Notes under the pieces: model-generated
The model's database searches: none
What the model was told of the DNA's origin: nothing
What the model saw: the letters and a program-made list of their open reading frames with translations, nothing else
Source of the DNA: Thalassia testudinum
Taxonomy: Eukaryota; Streptophyta; Magnoliopsida; Alismatales; Hydrocharitaceae
Assembly (NCBI GenBank): GCA_037157565.1
Contig: JAZHRO010000013.1
Coordinates: 32,306,501 to 32,370,500 of the forward strand
Length of the DNA: 64,000 nucleotides
Direction: 5' to 3'
Made by a program: the position numbers and the translations under genes
In this document: positions 1 through 11,529 of the stretch, piece after piece
Layout: every line of letters begins with the position of its first letter
How positions within the stretch are numbered: the stretch's first letter is position 1

Positions 1-2346
1 AGCCAGATTTAAAGAGAATCTTGTGAAGATTACGGAAGAGTTGCTATTTGTGAGGAGTTTGGACTCTGCAAAGAAGAACAAGCACGACAAGGGACCTTAC
101 CATCTCCAGTTCCCTCGGAAACACTTGAGAATCAAATAGAAGATGATAGAAATGATTTGCTGACGTGGATCTAGTGGATGTACTTGAAGTTGAATTTTTT
201 ATTCCAGTCATTGCCTTTGAAGATCTCACGCCTATGCTTGCCAAAGATTGATCTATTGAATTGCCCAATTCTGACAAAGGAATTGCAAATGGTTTACATC
301 TGGAATTACAACATCAGATGGCTTATTCAAGGTGATTCTTGAGCATGTTGCAGAAACCCTATCTAGGGAAGCATTTGATGGCCTTAGAAGATGATTTGAA
401 GACAGATACTTTGTCATCTCTATCTCCACTATACAAGAGCATCATGGATGCAAACTTATAGGCTAACCTAGAAGGCTAGAAGTTGTGTCAAGGTTGGGAT
501 TTCCTTCAAAGCATCTAATTTCCACCAAGAGTACCATGATTGATTCAAAAGCTGTGTGGGTACTTGGTATGCTTCCGCTAACTATAGAGACATTGCATAT
601 TTTAAATATTATTATGAAGGTGAAGAAGATAATTTACTCGAAGGATTGGAGTATCAACTGACCTTTATTTGTGACTACAAATGATTCTACTTCAAGGTCA
701 CAACCACAGCGAGGTCTGCAGATTAGCCCCTCCTGTGTCGGCTGTGGTTATTTCAGTCATTATGTTACTCCAATTTTTAGAACTATTCTTTTTGAAGTTG
801 CCATCACCAAAGCCCCTACCTCCATTGGACCCAAGTTGCTGAGGCAAACTCACAAGAACAAGTTTCATGAATAGGGGTGAGCGGATGCAGGTCGTAGATG
901 CTAATAGCAAAAGTCTTTTTTTTTTTTTTCTTTGTAGGATAAGTTTAGTCCGTCTAGGGGAGTCTAGTTAGCACCTCGTTTGCAATTTTCTTTCTTTCCT
1001 TTTTGTTAAATTGCAGATCATCCTTTTGTTTGGATGAGTCAAAGTTCTTTATGTTTCTTTGTTTAGGTTTTCATAGCAAATCATCCCTTTATTTGCATAA
1101 GTTGAATCCTTCTCACCTTTTATTTGGGTTGTCGAAGCTCTTTTACAAAAGGGGCAAACATAAAAGATAGAGTTGAATGAATTAAAGTTTGAAGCCTTTG
1201 TGGTGTTATCCTGTTCCATGTGCTCAATGCCTTCCCTTTCAAAATTCCATGCAACTAGGCTTGTTTTCCCTTCTTTCTCTATCTCCCATCCTTCCTTCCT
1301 TCTTCTTGCCCTCCATTGCTTTCTAAACTCTTATTCTTCCTTTGTCTACATCACAGATGAAACCTCACAAAATTATTGTCATTGTTAGTTTATCACTATC
1401 ATCATAATAGCAACATCATAGGAAAGGGGAAGAGTTTAAGTTTTTTATCTAGTGCTTGGTATTTGACCTTTGCGTAAATAGTTCTCTTCCATATGTTTGT
1501 TAGGTTGCACGTCCTGATATCCTTGCCTTTGGCAACTGATATGGATAGCTTCTTATTTTATTAGCCAAAAGCAAGATGGCCATGTCAACTAAGAAGAGTG
1601 ATTCTTGGCCATTTTTTTGTGTATTACTATGCCTAGTGATGGAGATCAATTGTGTCTGGTGACAAGAAGTGGTTTAAAGTGATTGTGTCACTCAACATAA
1701 TGTTATTTGGCTTGAATTGGGTGCTATCACTTGGTTTTTGAGTTCCCATAGGTTCCATATCATTTTTAAGCCATGTATGTATCCAAAGATGACCAGTCAT
1801 AAGGGGAACATGTTATGGGTAAAGACTTAAGTGGATAAATCATGAGAGTGAAATGCCATTAATTTATGATTGGACCACGTCTCTTTTTTGAATGTGGCTT
1901 CTCACAAGGGGTTTGGCAGCAGCTTTCATTGAGTTTTTCTCTATTGGCACTTTGTGGAGTGCTTCAAAGAATGATAAGCAATGCAATGCAATAAGGTGGA
2001 AGGGTGGCTATGTGATCCTTATAGTTTCACTAGAGTAGGATAGTGTTAAGAGATCAGAGGTGTGGAAAATGTTGCTGGGGAAGTGATATTTTTTTTTTTC
2101 AGGCTTTGGCAGCAGCCTTGGATATTTCTTTTCAAACACATGCTATCTTTTTTATCAAATTGATACATGATGTGGGTAGCAGCTGACCTGTAGTTCTTCA
2201 GGAAAAAAAGTCACAGTGATATAGGTATTTCTTAAAATCACTTTGGTGGTGTTCTGGACTGTCTTCATTCATGCATATAGTTTTGCCACAGGTCTCTTTT
2301 GCTATTTTTTACAATTAAATACCTTTTGAGGTTATACATTTAAAAT
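1..2346. other. Unassigned decayed sequence, no gene recognised
   Basis: No frame here gives a protein I recognise. The first 500 bases hold short plus-strand stretches that read like old coding sequence (for example RFKENLVKITEELL near position 5 and VILEHVAETLSREAF near 330), but stops interrupt them within a few dozen codons. From about 900 to 2346 the sequence is AT-rich with long T runs and no sustained frame. It may be a relic of a gene or of an old transposon; I cannot choose. Confidence 0.4.
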
Positions 2347-2829
2347 CTTGTGAGCAAGGTTTTAAATATCGATGTTGATGTCGACAGTCAAAAAGGGGGC
2401 ATATCACCAACATGTCACCGACATCAGGGAAATTTTGGAGAAATCTCTTGAAAAGGTCCAAAATAGTCTAAAATGTCACAAATTTGATGAAAATAAACAT
2501 TTTAATATCTATTACATGAATAAAGAAATGGCTAAAAGATTAAAATCATATATTTTGAATGAAAACATAATAGAAATGTGTTATTGACATAGCTACTAAC
2601 ATATCGATAGAGTTATAGTAATTAAAAGAAAAGACACAAAGCAACCATACACAATGTTAAGGTTCATGTGGTATTTGTACTTTTACTCTCTTCATATCCT
2701 TCCATATCCAAGAAGAATCCCTAATATTGAAGATCTCAATGTAGAAGTAGATAACCAAGACATGAGGTTATAGTATGTAAATTTCCAAGATGCTATCAAT
2801 ATAGTTGTATCCTTAGGATGTTTTCGTTG

Positions 2830-3715
2830 CCCCCTTTTTTTTTTTGAGGGAAAAAGGGTGGTGATCCTTTAGATACCACCTAGGAATTCATTAATTAAAA
2901 CAAGAAAGAAAAATTATATTACAAGGCAGAGCTCTACCCCAAAATAAAAGACATCACAGATCCAACAAAATTCTCCACATAAGGATGCTGCCCCTAAAAG
3001 CCACAACATTCTTGCCTAGCCAGATAGCCCACAAGACCGGCATTGGTCTAGCCCAATCCCTCCTAGACCGAAACACATGACGCTCACCGTTGGCTCCCCC
3101 ACATCTGAACGACCGCCAAAAACCTACGTGAGAGTTGTGGGCCCACCACTGGTCCCCCATCTGCTCCCAAATCTGCGTCACCACCGGGCATGCAAAGAAA
3201 AGATGGTCAATGTCTTCCTCTGCTTGGCCACAAAGTGGACAGGACCTGTTTTCATCTGGCACCCATCGGGCCCTCCACTTATTGGTCATCAGCCTTCCTC
3301 TCCTAAGGAGCCAAATGAATATTTTAACCTTTAATGGGCAAGAAGACTCCCATAGCTGTCTGCAGTCTCTAATGTGATCAATGTTCCCAAAGGCATCGGA
3401 GCCACCAAGCCTTCTATACACATCCTATATAGAGAAATGACCTTCCACCCAAAACGGTCCGTACCATCTTCTGACTGAAAAGTCTGGAGTTTCTGCAATA
3501 GCTCCTACACCTCTCCAAGCCTTTGATCTGATAGATTGTCCACAAATGTGGGGCATCACGTGTCACTCCACATATTCGCCACCAAGGCTCTCCTGTTAAC
3601 CGCCAATGCCACAAGTCTATTAAAGCGCTCTGCCAAAACTCCAAGCCCCGTCTAGTCATTCGACTAGAAACCAAAAACCTCACCCGACTCTAGTATCAGG
3701 GTGAAAAATGGTCCT
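2830..3715 (-). mobile_element. 5'-truncated LINE fragment
   Basis: A run of T at 2837-2847 is the poly(A) tail of a minus-strand LINE; upstream in its sense are a short 3' UTR and then the end of the second ORF. Only the last 0.9 kb is present, as is usual for 5'-truncated LINE insertions. A second long T run begins at about 3715, just beyond the 5' end. I did not find a clear target-site duplication. It lies inside the hAT-like element 2355-4238, so it arrived after that element. Confidence 0.75.
2954..3683 (-). pseudogene. LINE ORF2 C-terminal fragment with zf-RVT zinc-binding domain
   Basis: Two minus-strand frames (3683-3414 and 3421-2954) join across a frameshift near 3420. The second contains the zf-RVT signature found at the end of plant LINE reverse transcriptases: LWESSCPLKVKIFIWLL, then CPLCGQAEEDIDHLFFAC with Cys-x2-Cys and His/Cys ligands. 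The first is the preceding linker rich in Trp. The endonuclease and the polymerase palm are absent. It is a dead fragment; identification of the domain is firm, the LINE subfamily is not determined. Confidence 0.8.
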
Positions 3716-4246
3716 TTTTTGTTTTTTTTTTTTTTTTGAGGATGAGAGAATATTTAGGTAGGTTACATCACCATGGATATATATAGTCTTTGTTTGTCAT
3801 GATTTTCACAAATCGCATCAAGGAGAAGGATCTTGAGATTTGATGTATAGGCTTCTGCTTCTATTTTGTATCACCATTGTCAGCCAAATTAAATTTGAGG
3901 CATGTGATCTTAGATATATGACATATTGTTGTCCATAGGCTCACTGCCTACAACATTGCCTCATGATGATAACTCCTCGTAATCTTTGTAAATTAGGAAT
4001 CACTTCCACATACAAGGAAATGCTTTTTTTAAAGGAAAGATATGTCAACATGTCAGCAACATATCAGCGATATACATCGCCAATATGTTGGAAATTTTGT
4101 TCTTTGGGACTCCAATCTGAGCAACATGTCACCAACATCGACTAATATCAAGGAAAAAGATATGGCAGGGGGTGTCGATATCTCTTGAGGCTTCGACATC
4201 GACATATCGGCAACATGTTGGCGACGTGTCTTTCATTGCTTGTGAG

Positions 4247-4698
4247 AATTAATTGACAAATACTAGAAAATAATCGTGACAAGTATTGCATCCAGCCATC
4301 AATTTGAAGCAAGGAGTTGAACATGATAATTGTGCATTGTGATGTCGGTAACTTTATTGACTGGTCCAAATAAATGTGTTTACCAGTCAAGTGGGTCAGC
4401 TTTTGTTCATTTACAAGCAAGTGTTGTGTTTTGAAGCAAGGAGTTCTATTTTGTTACTCGTTAGTGAGCCATGAAGTTGTGTTGTGGCATGAGCAAGCAT
4501 AATATCTCATGCTAGAGTATATGTTTAATTTTAGACCACTATATGGGTTTTGGCGTTATCCAATGGAAAATGTTCGAAATGGTCTCGAAGATCTTTCATA
4601 TTTTGCCTACACTTCTTCCATATTCTCATCTCCATGAACATATGGGAAATAAGATGATGGTGGAGAACTTGAGTAGTACATGCTAGAGCCACTAGTGA
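4247..4698. other. Spacer between two hAT-type elements, nothing recognised
   Basis: AT-rich sequence between the duplicated target of the 2355-4238 element and the start of the 4707-8771 element. It contains the phrase AAGCAAGGAGTT twice (about 4309 and 4434). No coding frame, RNA gene or terminal repeat was recognised. Confidence 0.4.
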
Positions 4699-4859
4699 AA
4701 ATTAACCATGATTGTCAAAGTCGGTAGTCGGTATTTAGTCGGCCAGACCACTGACTAAGGAGTATACAGTATGCGGGGGAGTAGTTGGGGAGTACTCGGT
4801 CAGGTATTTTTTTAATACACACACACTCATGTATATAGTCACACACACATACATGATAC

Positions 4860-5210
4860 CATTGATTTAAATGCCGATGGCATGCCGTCGGCAAGGTCAT
4901 TTCTGAGCAACGGTCGTGCCGACATGAAGAAAACATCGATTTACAGGAATTTCGTCGGCATGCTGTCGGCATTGTCGGCATGCCCTCGGCATGGTCGGCA
5001 TGTTGGCGAAATTGGTGCTTATGTCGAGGTTTCTATTGATTTTTTTAATTACTTTTGCTATTTTTGTTGGTATGCATCGGCATGCCCTCGGCATGCTCAT
5101 CGGCATGCCCATCGAAAAATAGGCATTTCCACGGCATGCCCTTGGCATGCCCACGAAATGCACACTTGGAATTCATCGGTACGGCATCGAAATCGGCATT
5201 TCGAACCTTG
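4860..5210. mobile_element. 351-bp hAT-like element built of GGCATGCC repeats
   Basis: CATGATAC occurs at 4852-4859 and again at 5211-5218, a perfect 8-bp target duplication. The ends are CATTGATTTAAATGCCGAT and, reversed, CAAGGTTCGAAATGCCGAT, matching at 14 of 19 positions. The interior is almost wholly degenerate copies of the palindrome GGCATGCC in phrases such as TCGGCATGCCCTCGGCATG, with one 60-bp AT-rich break near 5040. No coding capacity. It is nested in the larger hAT element and its right end resembles the left end of the 2355-4238 element. Confidence 0.8.
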
Positions 5211-5408
5211 CATGATACATCAAGAAGTAAAATATATCATTGTATAAAAGTAGATTATTTTTAAGCTCACAATAATACCAAGTTACCAACGAAATAAAAG
5301 TACTAGTTTAAAATAAAAGTACAAGTTCCAAATTAAAAACACAAGTTCAAAATAAAAAAATAAGTTTTTTTGCTTTAATCAACAAAATGACAGAAAACAC
5401 ATCTAAAG

Positions 5409-7856
5409 TCAAAATTGATCATCTTCCTCATCCAAAAATAAGGGAACATCCTCTTCGTCTTCATCATCATCTTCATCTATTTCTTCAAAACTAACTTCCT
5501 CCTCAAAGTCAAGTGGTGCTGAGCTAGAAGCTCTTTTGCTTTTGTTAAGTCTTTTGCTTCTTCTTGGTTGTAAAACATCTTCAGTACTACATGCCTCTGC
5601 AACAGCCTCCCAAGTGAGCCCTGAACCTGGGAAAACTTCGTCTTCTCCAACTTCCAAATCAACAACCCATGCCATTGCATGTGCAAGAACTTTTGAAGCG
5701 AGGGGATCCTTCTTTGCTCCCTTTTGTTGCTATTCCTTCAATTTAGCATTGAAGCGCACATAGACTAGTTCACCCTCTTAGTTGTCAATTTAACTCTATA
5801 TTTCGAATGAATCTGCAAATCAATAACAAAAAATTATAAGGTATGGAAAGTGAAAAGTCGTACACATAATATGGCATATGGTTAGGCCATTACCCTTTCG
5901 AATGCACTCCAATTCCTCTCACATCAAGATGATGTAGAGGTTAAGTTTAGGATTTTCATTGCCATTGATTGCAAATTGGGTGCTTTACTTCCATACAGGG
6001 ACCACCAATTACCTATTAAATGAATAGTATTAATCAATTGGTGTAAACTTCATAATCCAATTAAAAAGAAACCTTAAAATTAATATATAGAATTATCTGG
6101 ATTAGAATGTTCATCATTGACAAATCTTTGCCTCAGAGCTAATGGCTTGCCAAATATGCCATGACTAAGCTTATAGTCAATCAATTCCTTCCTTGTGATG
6201 ATATCTTGCACCTCTAAATCAAGATATAATTGCTCAATGCAATCTATAAATCCTGATTTTACCGTTACATTTTTTTAGAACATTGTACAATTTTTGTAGA
6301 AGTAATATGGGTTGAGAAAATAAACAACCATGTGAAGAGGTGTATCAAGTCGTCATTTTGTCTTTTTCTCTATTGTATCCAAGAATGGTTTACAAAAGAG
6401 CTCTTTATCTTTGCCATTAAAGCATGCCTTTACCTCTTCTTTTGCTTCTTCTAAGCCTCCATACACAAAACCCATAGATGGTTTTTTATTTGAATCAACC
6501 AATTGTAGCAATCGAACCAAAGGTGTAAAGATCCTCACTGCCACTATAATTTGATTCCAAAAAGCTATATTCAAAACTATTGAAGTTGCATGCACCCCAT
6601 TTTGATGCTTTGACCATTTGCATCTTTTCCATTCATTAGAAGAGAACATCAGTCTCAATTTTTCGTTCTTCTCCAAGATACTTTGCAATGTAAGAAATGC
6701 AGTGGCAAATCGTGTTTACCCAGGCCTTATGATATCCTTCAGCTGTGTGAAGTGACGCGACATGTTTAAAACCTGAGCATGACTATAAATGAATACAGTG
6801 AGCTTCCTTATACTTGCAATTCCATTTCTTATCTTAGGCTCTTTTCCAATCTCTTTCAACACCAAATCAATGGTGTGAGCAGCACACGAGGTCCAAAAAA
6901 TTTGTGGACACTTCATCTTCAACAACATTGCAGCAGCCATGTTATTTAATGCATTGTCAGTAACAATTTGAACAACATTTTCCTCTCCAACCTCAATGCA
7001 TGCAACAATCAAATTGTATATGTAATCAGCAGTGTGTGAATCACTGGAAGTGTTAATTGACCTCAAAAAGCTAACACCAAGGGGACAATGGATGCACAAG
7101 TTCATGATACTCCTTCCACACCTGTTAGTCCATGCATCTGTCATGATGGAACAACTTGTGATTTTCCACATCTCCCTGTGATTTTCTAAGTTTTTATGAG
7201 TTTTCTCTACTGCCTTCTTCAAAAATGGGGTTGCGATCTTGTAACGTGTAAGAGGCTTCATCTCTGGATCATACCTCCCAATAGCCTTAACCATCCGATT
7301 CCAAGAATCATTCTCAATGAGTGTATTAAAAGGAATCATATTGATGTAGGCCCATTGACATATATACTTGCAAACCTTATCCCGTTGGTCCTTTGCAAAA
7401 GCATTCTTAATTGTACTTTGTCGCAAGTTATCCTTCATAACTTGCACATTTTCAATAGAATCTGATGCTCTTGGCCTCTTTCCTTCCCTACCTGATTCAG
7501 TTGTGCTTGGATCACCACTACCACCGATGTTAACCTCATCCCGAAGCTCTTCAAGTGCTTTTGCCTTAGTAGATTTCTTTTTTGAAATAAAATCCATATA
7601 CTCCTTGATGAGCTTCTTTGTCTCCTCATCAACTTTTGAGCAGGGTGCCGTATTGCCACGGATATGAGCCAAATGTTGCTTGAATCTATGGATCCCACCT
7701 TTCATCGTCTTCTTACAAAGTCTACAACAAACAGTATTGAGATCCTCCTTGTATGGGGAGGTATCCAAACTTCCATCCAGGATCACTTGATCCTAGTGGG
7801 ACATAAAACATATCCGAGCATGATTCACCACCGGATCGAGGATTTGTAGAAGCCAT
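5409..7856 (-). pseudogene. hAT transposase (BED finger, DUF659, dimerisation) pseudogene
   Basis: The likely start codon is at 7854-7856 (MASTNPRSGGES...), followed by the BED entry motif DPGWKFGY. A frameshift near 7760 changes frame before CRLCKKTMKGGIHRFKQHL, the Cys2-His2 BED ligands. The DUF659 core follows, with DAWTNRCGRSIMNLCIH and VTDNALNNMAAA, the region supplying catalytic Asp in this family. An in-frame stop falls at about 6716, before TRFATAFLTLQSILEK, and another near 6355. The dimerisation block (WWSLYGSKAPNLQSMA, then CERNWSAFERV) lies at about 5885-6010 with a stop replacing the Gly before Cys. The tail is strongly acidic (5409-5560). It encodes no working enzyme but marks the element as formerly autonomous. 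Introns cannot be excluded between 5770 and 6340. Confidence 0.85.
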
Positions 7857-8639
7857 AATTCGAATTCACCTTAAAAAATACAAATTTACAAATATCAAAA
7901 AATGGTATCAAATACAATTATACAAGTTCATATAACCATAGCCTAAACATCTTAGAGTTAACAAGATTGTGATCCTAAATAATCATGTGAAAGAACAGAT
8001 TGCGGTCTTAAACAATCAAGATATTCTAGATTGTCAGAAAGAAAAACATGATTGGAATTTGGATTAGATGTGGTAAAAATCGCATAACATCAAGATATCA
8101 AGGTCAGATTGTGTTAAAAATCTATTTTTTATTTGAATCAAATGGAGCAAAAATACCCAAAATATGGCTGCGCTGTCAGAGGAGATTAGAGGAGATGGTT
8201 GGCTGTCGCGGTGTCGGAGAGGGTTGGCTATCGCGATGATCGGAGAGGGAGAGGAAGGGGCGATGATCGAGGAGGGGTTGCAGCACCTCTCGTGATGTTG
8301 GCTGCAGCACCTCTCGCGATCGCCTATTGAAAATGGAGAGGAAGGGGCGGTGATCGGAGGAGGGGGTTGTTGCACCTCTTGAGTCTTGCGTCGTCGCCTC
8401 CGATTGGAGAGGGAGAGGAAGGGCTATCGCACCTCTTGAGTCTTGCTATCGCTCGCACCTTGGAGGAGGGGCGATAATTGGAGACTTGGAGAGGGAGAGC
8501 TTCGCAGCCTTCGCTAGGGTTCGGTTCAGGGGAGAGCTTCGCGGGTTTGGGGGAAAGGGTTCTGTCGGGTAGGAGTTGGGGATTTGGGGGTCCATCAGAG
8601 TAATGACTTAAACTTTTTAGGTTTAAATTCTCTATGTAA

Positions 8640-8756
8640 AACTCGGCCGACTACACCGACTACTCGGCCGAGTAGTCAGTGTGGCTGACTATAGCATCGA
8701 CTACTGAGTATTCAGTCCGGTGGAGGTCGACTAGGATTACTCGGCCGAGTAAATCG
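8640..8756. repeat. Subterminal ACTCGGCCGAGT palindrome cluster of the hAT element
   Basis: The right subterminal region holds at least two full ACTCGGCCGAG palindromes and several partial GACTACTCGG and CGACTAC copies in both orientations. The left end (4721-4800) has matching TCGGTAGTCGG and AGTACTCGG units. Such arrays are where hAT transposases bind; that role is inferred from the family. Confidence 0.6.
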
Positions 8757-8779
8757 ACTTTTACAATCATGAAAATAAC

Positions 8780-9424
8780 AGCTTTTTCACGAGCTCATTT
8801 ATATAAATCTTTCTTTTTTATGTGTGTGTGTGTTGGATGGGGAGGGGGCAGTAACTGTTAAGGTTTATCTAACGTGTACTGGAGCCACTCAATTACAATG
8901 GGATTTTGTTGTTGAGATTTTCTGCTCTAGAATTTAAATTTAATGAAAAGGATCTTTTTCAAAAGAAAAAAAAAGAAAAAAAAGGAGGGGTGGCAATGGA
9001 GCTTTATTCAACTACGTTAAACTTTGGTCTGGTAGTTTATGTTGGAAAAGGGACTGGATCAGTCAGCACAGTCCATGGTCCAACTTCATTAGATTGGGTC
9101 CTACGATAGACAGAACATGTAACCGATCTACGAGCATCTTTGCTAATAAAAGAAGCTGCATGCAGAATGGCATGGTAAGCAAAAGCCTCTTGTGAGATAT
9201 TTCTTTCTGCTTGTATTTCATTTAACAATTTTTGTTCTTTTTGGTGGTTTCTCTTTAAGATGTACATCGGAATTTCTTGAGTGATTCCAGAATCAACTAC
9301 CGTACAGTTATTGTCGATTCTTGTTTTCTGTCAAAGCATTCTACCTAAAGTGCGCTTGAGGATATTTTGAACAGCTTCTTGGCATTCTTCCTCTGGATTA
9401 TTCTGTTTCATGTTGCATTTGAAA
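8780..9424. promoter_or_regulatory. 5' flank of the PDRG1-like gene
   Basis: This 0.65-kb stretch separates the hAT element from the first recognised coding exon. It includes a (GT) run at 8821-8833 and a purine-rich tract near 8965-8990. The sequence before the ATG (TTGCATTTGAAAATGG) gives a good plant start context with G at +4. I could not place a TATA box or transcription start with confidence; a 5' UTR intron is possible. Confidence 0.35.
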
Positions 9425-10175
9425 ATGGATGATGAGATGGACAAGCTGCAGCAGAACTTGGTTGAGGTTGAAACTAAAGCGGAGCAACTTCTTTTGGCTC
9501 GGCATCAGGTGCACTAATTTACCATCTTAGGAAGTTATGCCAGATTGGGATGGCTGTCATGCCGAACAGCCATCCACACCTTCCTCCAAGGTAGAAAGAA
9601 CTTTGCCATATCAAGTTGCTGATTTTTTTTTTCCTTCTCACTTGGTTGCAGATGGTAGAGACTGATAAATTGAGAAATGGAAATAGAGAAGCACTAACTG
9701 CTCTGCGGAGAAAAGCCCGCACAACCGAAAGTAGCGTCTCATCACCATTTGAATCTATCATGAAGGATGTAGAAGGATCACGACCACTGGTGAAGGAGAT
9801 TTGTCCTACATGTGGTGACCATGACTCCAAAGAGTCCACATGGTATATGTTTCCAGGGTCAGATACTTTTGCACGTGTACCTTTCCACGCAGCTCACACC
9901 ATCCTAGAGAAAGGTAAAGCTCAATCTTCTCCTTGTTATCAACATATAGGTTCTTTTGTGTATAAATTAGTCAATCTAAATGCTGGTAGTGCCATTTCCT
10001 CAATTCCTTCATTATTTGTGCAGACCAAATTCAGCTGGACTTGGAAATGAAGAAGCTCCAAACGTATGTCAAAGAGAAATCACTTGAAGTTTCAGATAAA
10101 GGTGCTCTGCTAGATACGATCACTCCTGGTATTCTCAGGTCTCTTGTTACTCTAAGGGATAGTAGATCGGAATAG
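9425..10175 (+). CDS. PDRG1-like prefoldin-type protein, three exons
   Basis: Exons are 9425-9508, 9652-9913 and 10024-10175 (498 nt with stop, 165 residues). Introns are 9509-9651 (GT...TTGCAG, phase 0) and 9914-10023 (GT...GTGCAG, phase 1). Residues 1-28 (MDDEMDKLQQNLVEVETK...) and about 118-140 (LDLEMKKLQTYVKEKS) form the two helices of a prefoldin-like coiled coil. Between them are RNGNREALTALRRKAR, a CPTCG motif and PFHAAHTILEK. The ordering matches plant homologues of human p53- and DNA-damage-regulated protein 1, thought to act in the R2TP/prefoldin-like chaperone complex. All splice sites, frames and the stop are intact, so this looks like a live gene. The name rests on recognition of the motif order; the coding model is firmer than the name. 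It is the only host gene recognised in the window. Confidence 0.82.
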
Positions 10176-11529
10176 TGGAGTGATCGGATTAACGGGGTTT
10201 GGGTGTGATTTTTTTTTTTTGCTGAACATGCGAAGATAGTCTCAGTTTCACTGTTTGAGGCACACCTTTTGCTTCCCTGATCACCTTGTAGCCATGTTGA
10301 TTGACATTTATGCAAGTACAGCTGGTTGCATTAAACATATATGGTGGCCTTCAAGAATGTCGTACTAGTTCTCTCATTGGAAAAAGTGGGGAAAGAAAGA
10401 ATATCATACTGGTTTTAAATCCTAAGAGCAAGAATGAAAGATTCGTCCTCTCGCCCTCTTTTCCAGTCTGAATTAGACAAATGTGGAATTGCAATGCCCA
10501 TTCACTTGGGTTTTCTGCTTCTCTGTCTTGTTGGTATCAGTAATCGGGTAGTTGGCTTGATGCTCAAAAAGGGTTTTTTTACTGTCGCAAGGTGGAAATA
10601 TCATGAAGTTTGTAAATAATTATTGGGTGATAAGCCCTGTCTTAACTACATTATTTTTCTTTAAACTCAGATCCATGGTTGTGGCAACCAGACATTAGTG
10701 AATGAAGCAAATATACACAATCGTTCTAAATAAAAGGTGCCAAATTGGCAGACATATGCCCACACATATATGGAACAATTGTGGGCAGGTCTCACACATG
10801 GTTGGTGGCTGCACCTTTCTGATTCGTATTTTCATGCCACCGATTGGACGTAGTCACCCTCTCACCCTTTTGGTCCGTAGACTCCACCTTGCCTCATCAT
10901 CTACGGTCATTCTGTTGTTTTAATTGTTGCTGCTGTTGTTTAGTGTTTGGTTGTTGTGTTTATTACTGTTAGTGTCATTATCATGGTTGTTACTTTGTTT
11001 TCTATTCTCTTGTGTGGTCTAGTTGGGAGATGCACGCGTACATAAGGCTTCAGATGTCACTGGGCTCATATTTGGATTGACATCATCTAGTATGATTCTT
11101 CACCTTCTATATGATGGCCTCTTTGGGAGGATTGTATTTACTCGGTCATTTCACACATTGCCTTGGCTAGGACTTTCGAGAGGTTTGCAGCTTCAACCTT
11201 GGACTTTATTTTGGTGTGGTGTTTTGGCTTTATTGCTCTAGTTTTCCCATTGTTTGGAGCTTGTATTTCGATTATCCTCACCTTTAACGAAATTTCAGTT
11301 TTCAGAATAAAAAAAGGTCCTTTTGTTTTTGCCACAAAAGAAAACATGCTTTTTTTTTTTTTTGCCTCAAAAAGGAAAACGAGGAAAAACAAGCAGACAT
11401 CGGTTGTGTTTCTATTTTGACTTTTTTTTGTTATTTACAAGAGAGATGAGATTGTATGTAACTTAAATTTTTTTTTTTTCTTTACAATGCAACTTCTGAC
11501 TAATATTGTAATGTAAATCTCTTTTCTTC
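10176..11529. other. 3' flank and intergenic sequence
   Basis: Downstream of the PDRG1-like stop codon. A possible polyadenylation signal AATAAA is at about 10,729-10,735. Otherwise T-rich runs and short, unsupported frames; no RNA gene or element end recognised. Confidence 0.4.

Larger units (their letters stand above)
2355..4238. mobile_element. Non-autonomous hAT-like transposon with perfect 8-bp TSD
   Basis: The direct repeat CTTGTGAG lies at 2347-2354 and again at 4239-4246, a perfect 8-bp target-site duplication of hAT size. The left end begins CAAGGTTTTAAATATCG; the right end, reversed, begins CAATGAAAGACACGTCG, so the terminal inverted repeats are weak (about 9 of 17). Subterminal regions at both ends are full of related short motifs (ACATGTY, CGACATC, CGATAT) in both orientations. 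There is no transposase. The middle is occupied by a LINE tail at 2830-3715. The ends resemble those of the small element at 4860-5210, suggesting one family. Assignment to hAT is inference from TSD length and end structure. Confidence 0.7.
4707..8771 (-). mobile_element. Full-length but decayed hAT transposon
   Basis: The left end CATGATTGTCAAAGTCG (4707-4723) and the reversed right end CATGATTGTAAAAGTCG (8755-8771) match at 16 of 17 positions. The flanks are AAATTAAC (4699-4706) and AAAATAAC (8772-8779), an 8-bp target duplication with one mismatch. Both subterminal regions carry repeats of GACTACTCGGCCGAGTA-like palindromes, the kind of site hAT transposases bind. A minus-strand BED/hAT transposase pseudogene fills the middle. 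A smaller hAT-like element has jumped in at 4860-5210. Length is 4065 bp, normal for an autonomous hAT. Confidence 0.85.

Noticed and set aside
4873..5200. GGCATGCC repeats as a CRISPR-like or satellite array
   Set aside because: Units are irregular with no constant spacer, and the stretch is bounded by inverted ends and an 8-bp target duplication, so it is a transposon.
9037..9267. Minus-strand frame of 76 residues with natural-looking composition upstream of the PDRG1-like gene
   Set aside because: No recognisable domain, no splice support and it overlaps the likely promoter; kept only as a curiosity.
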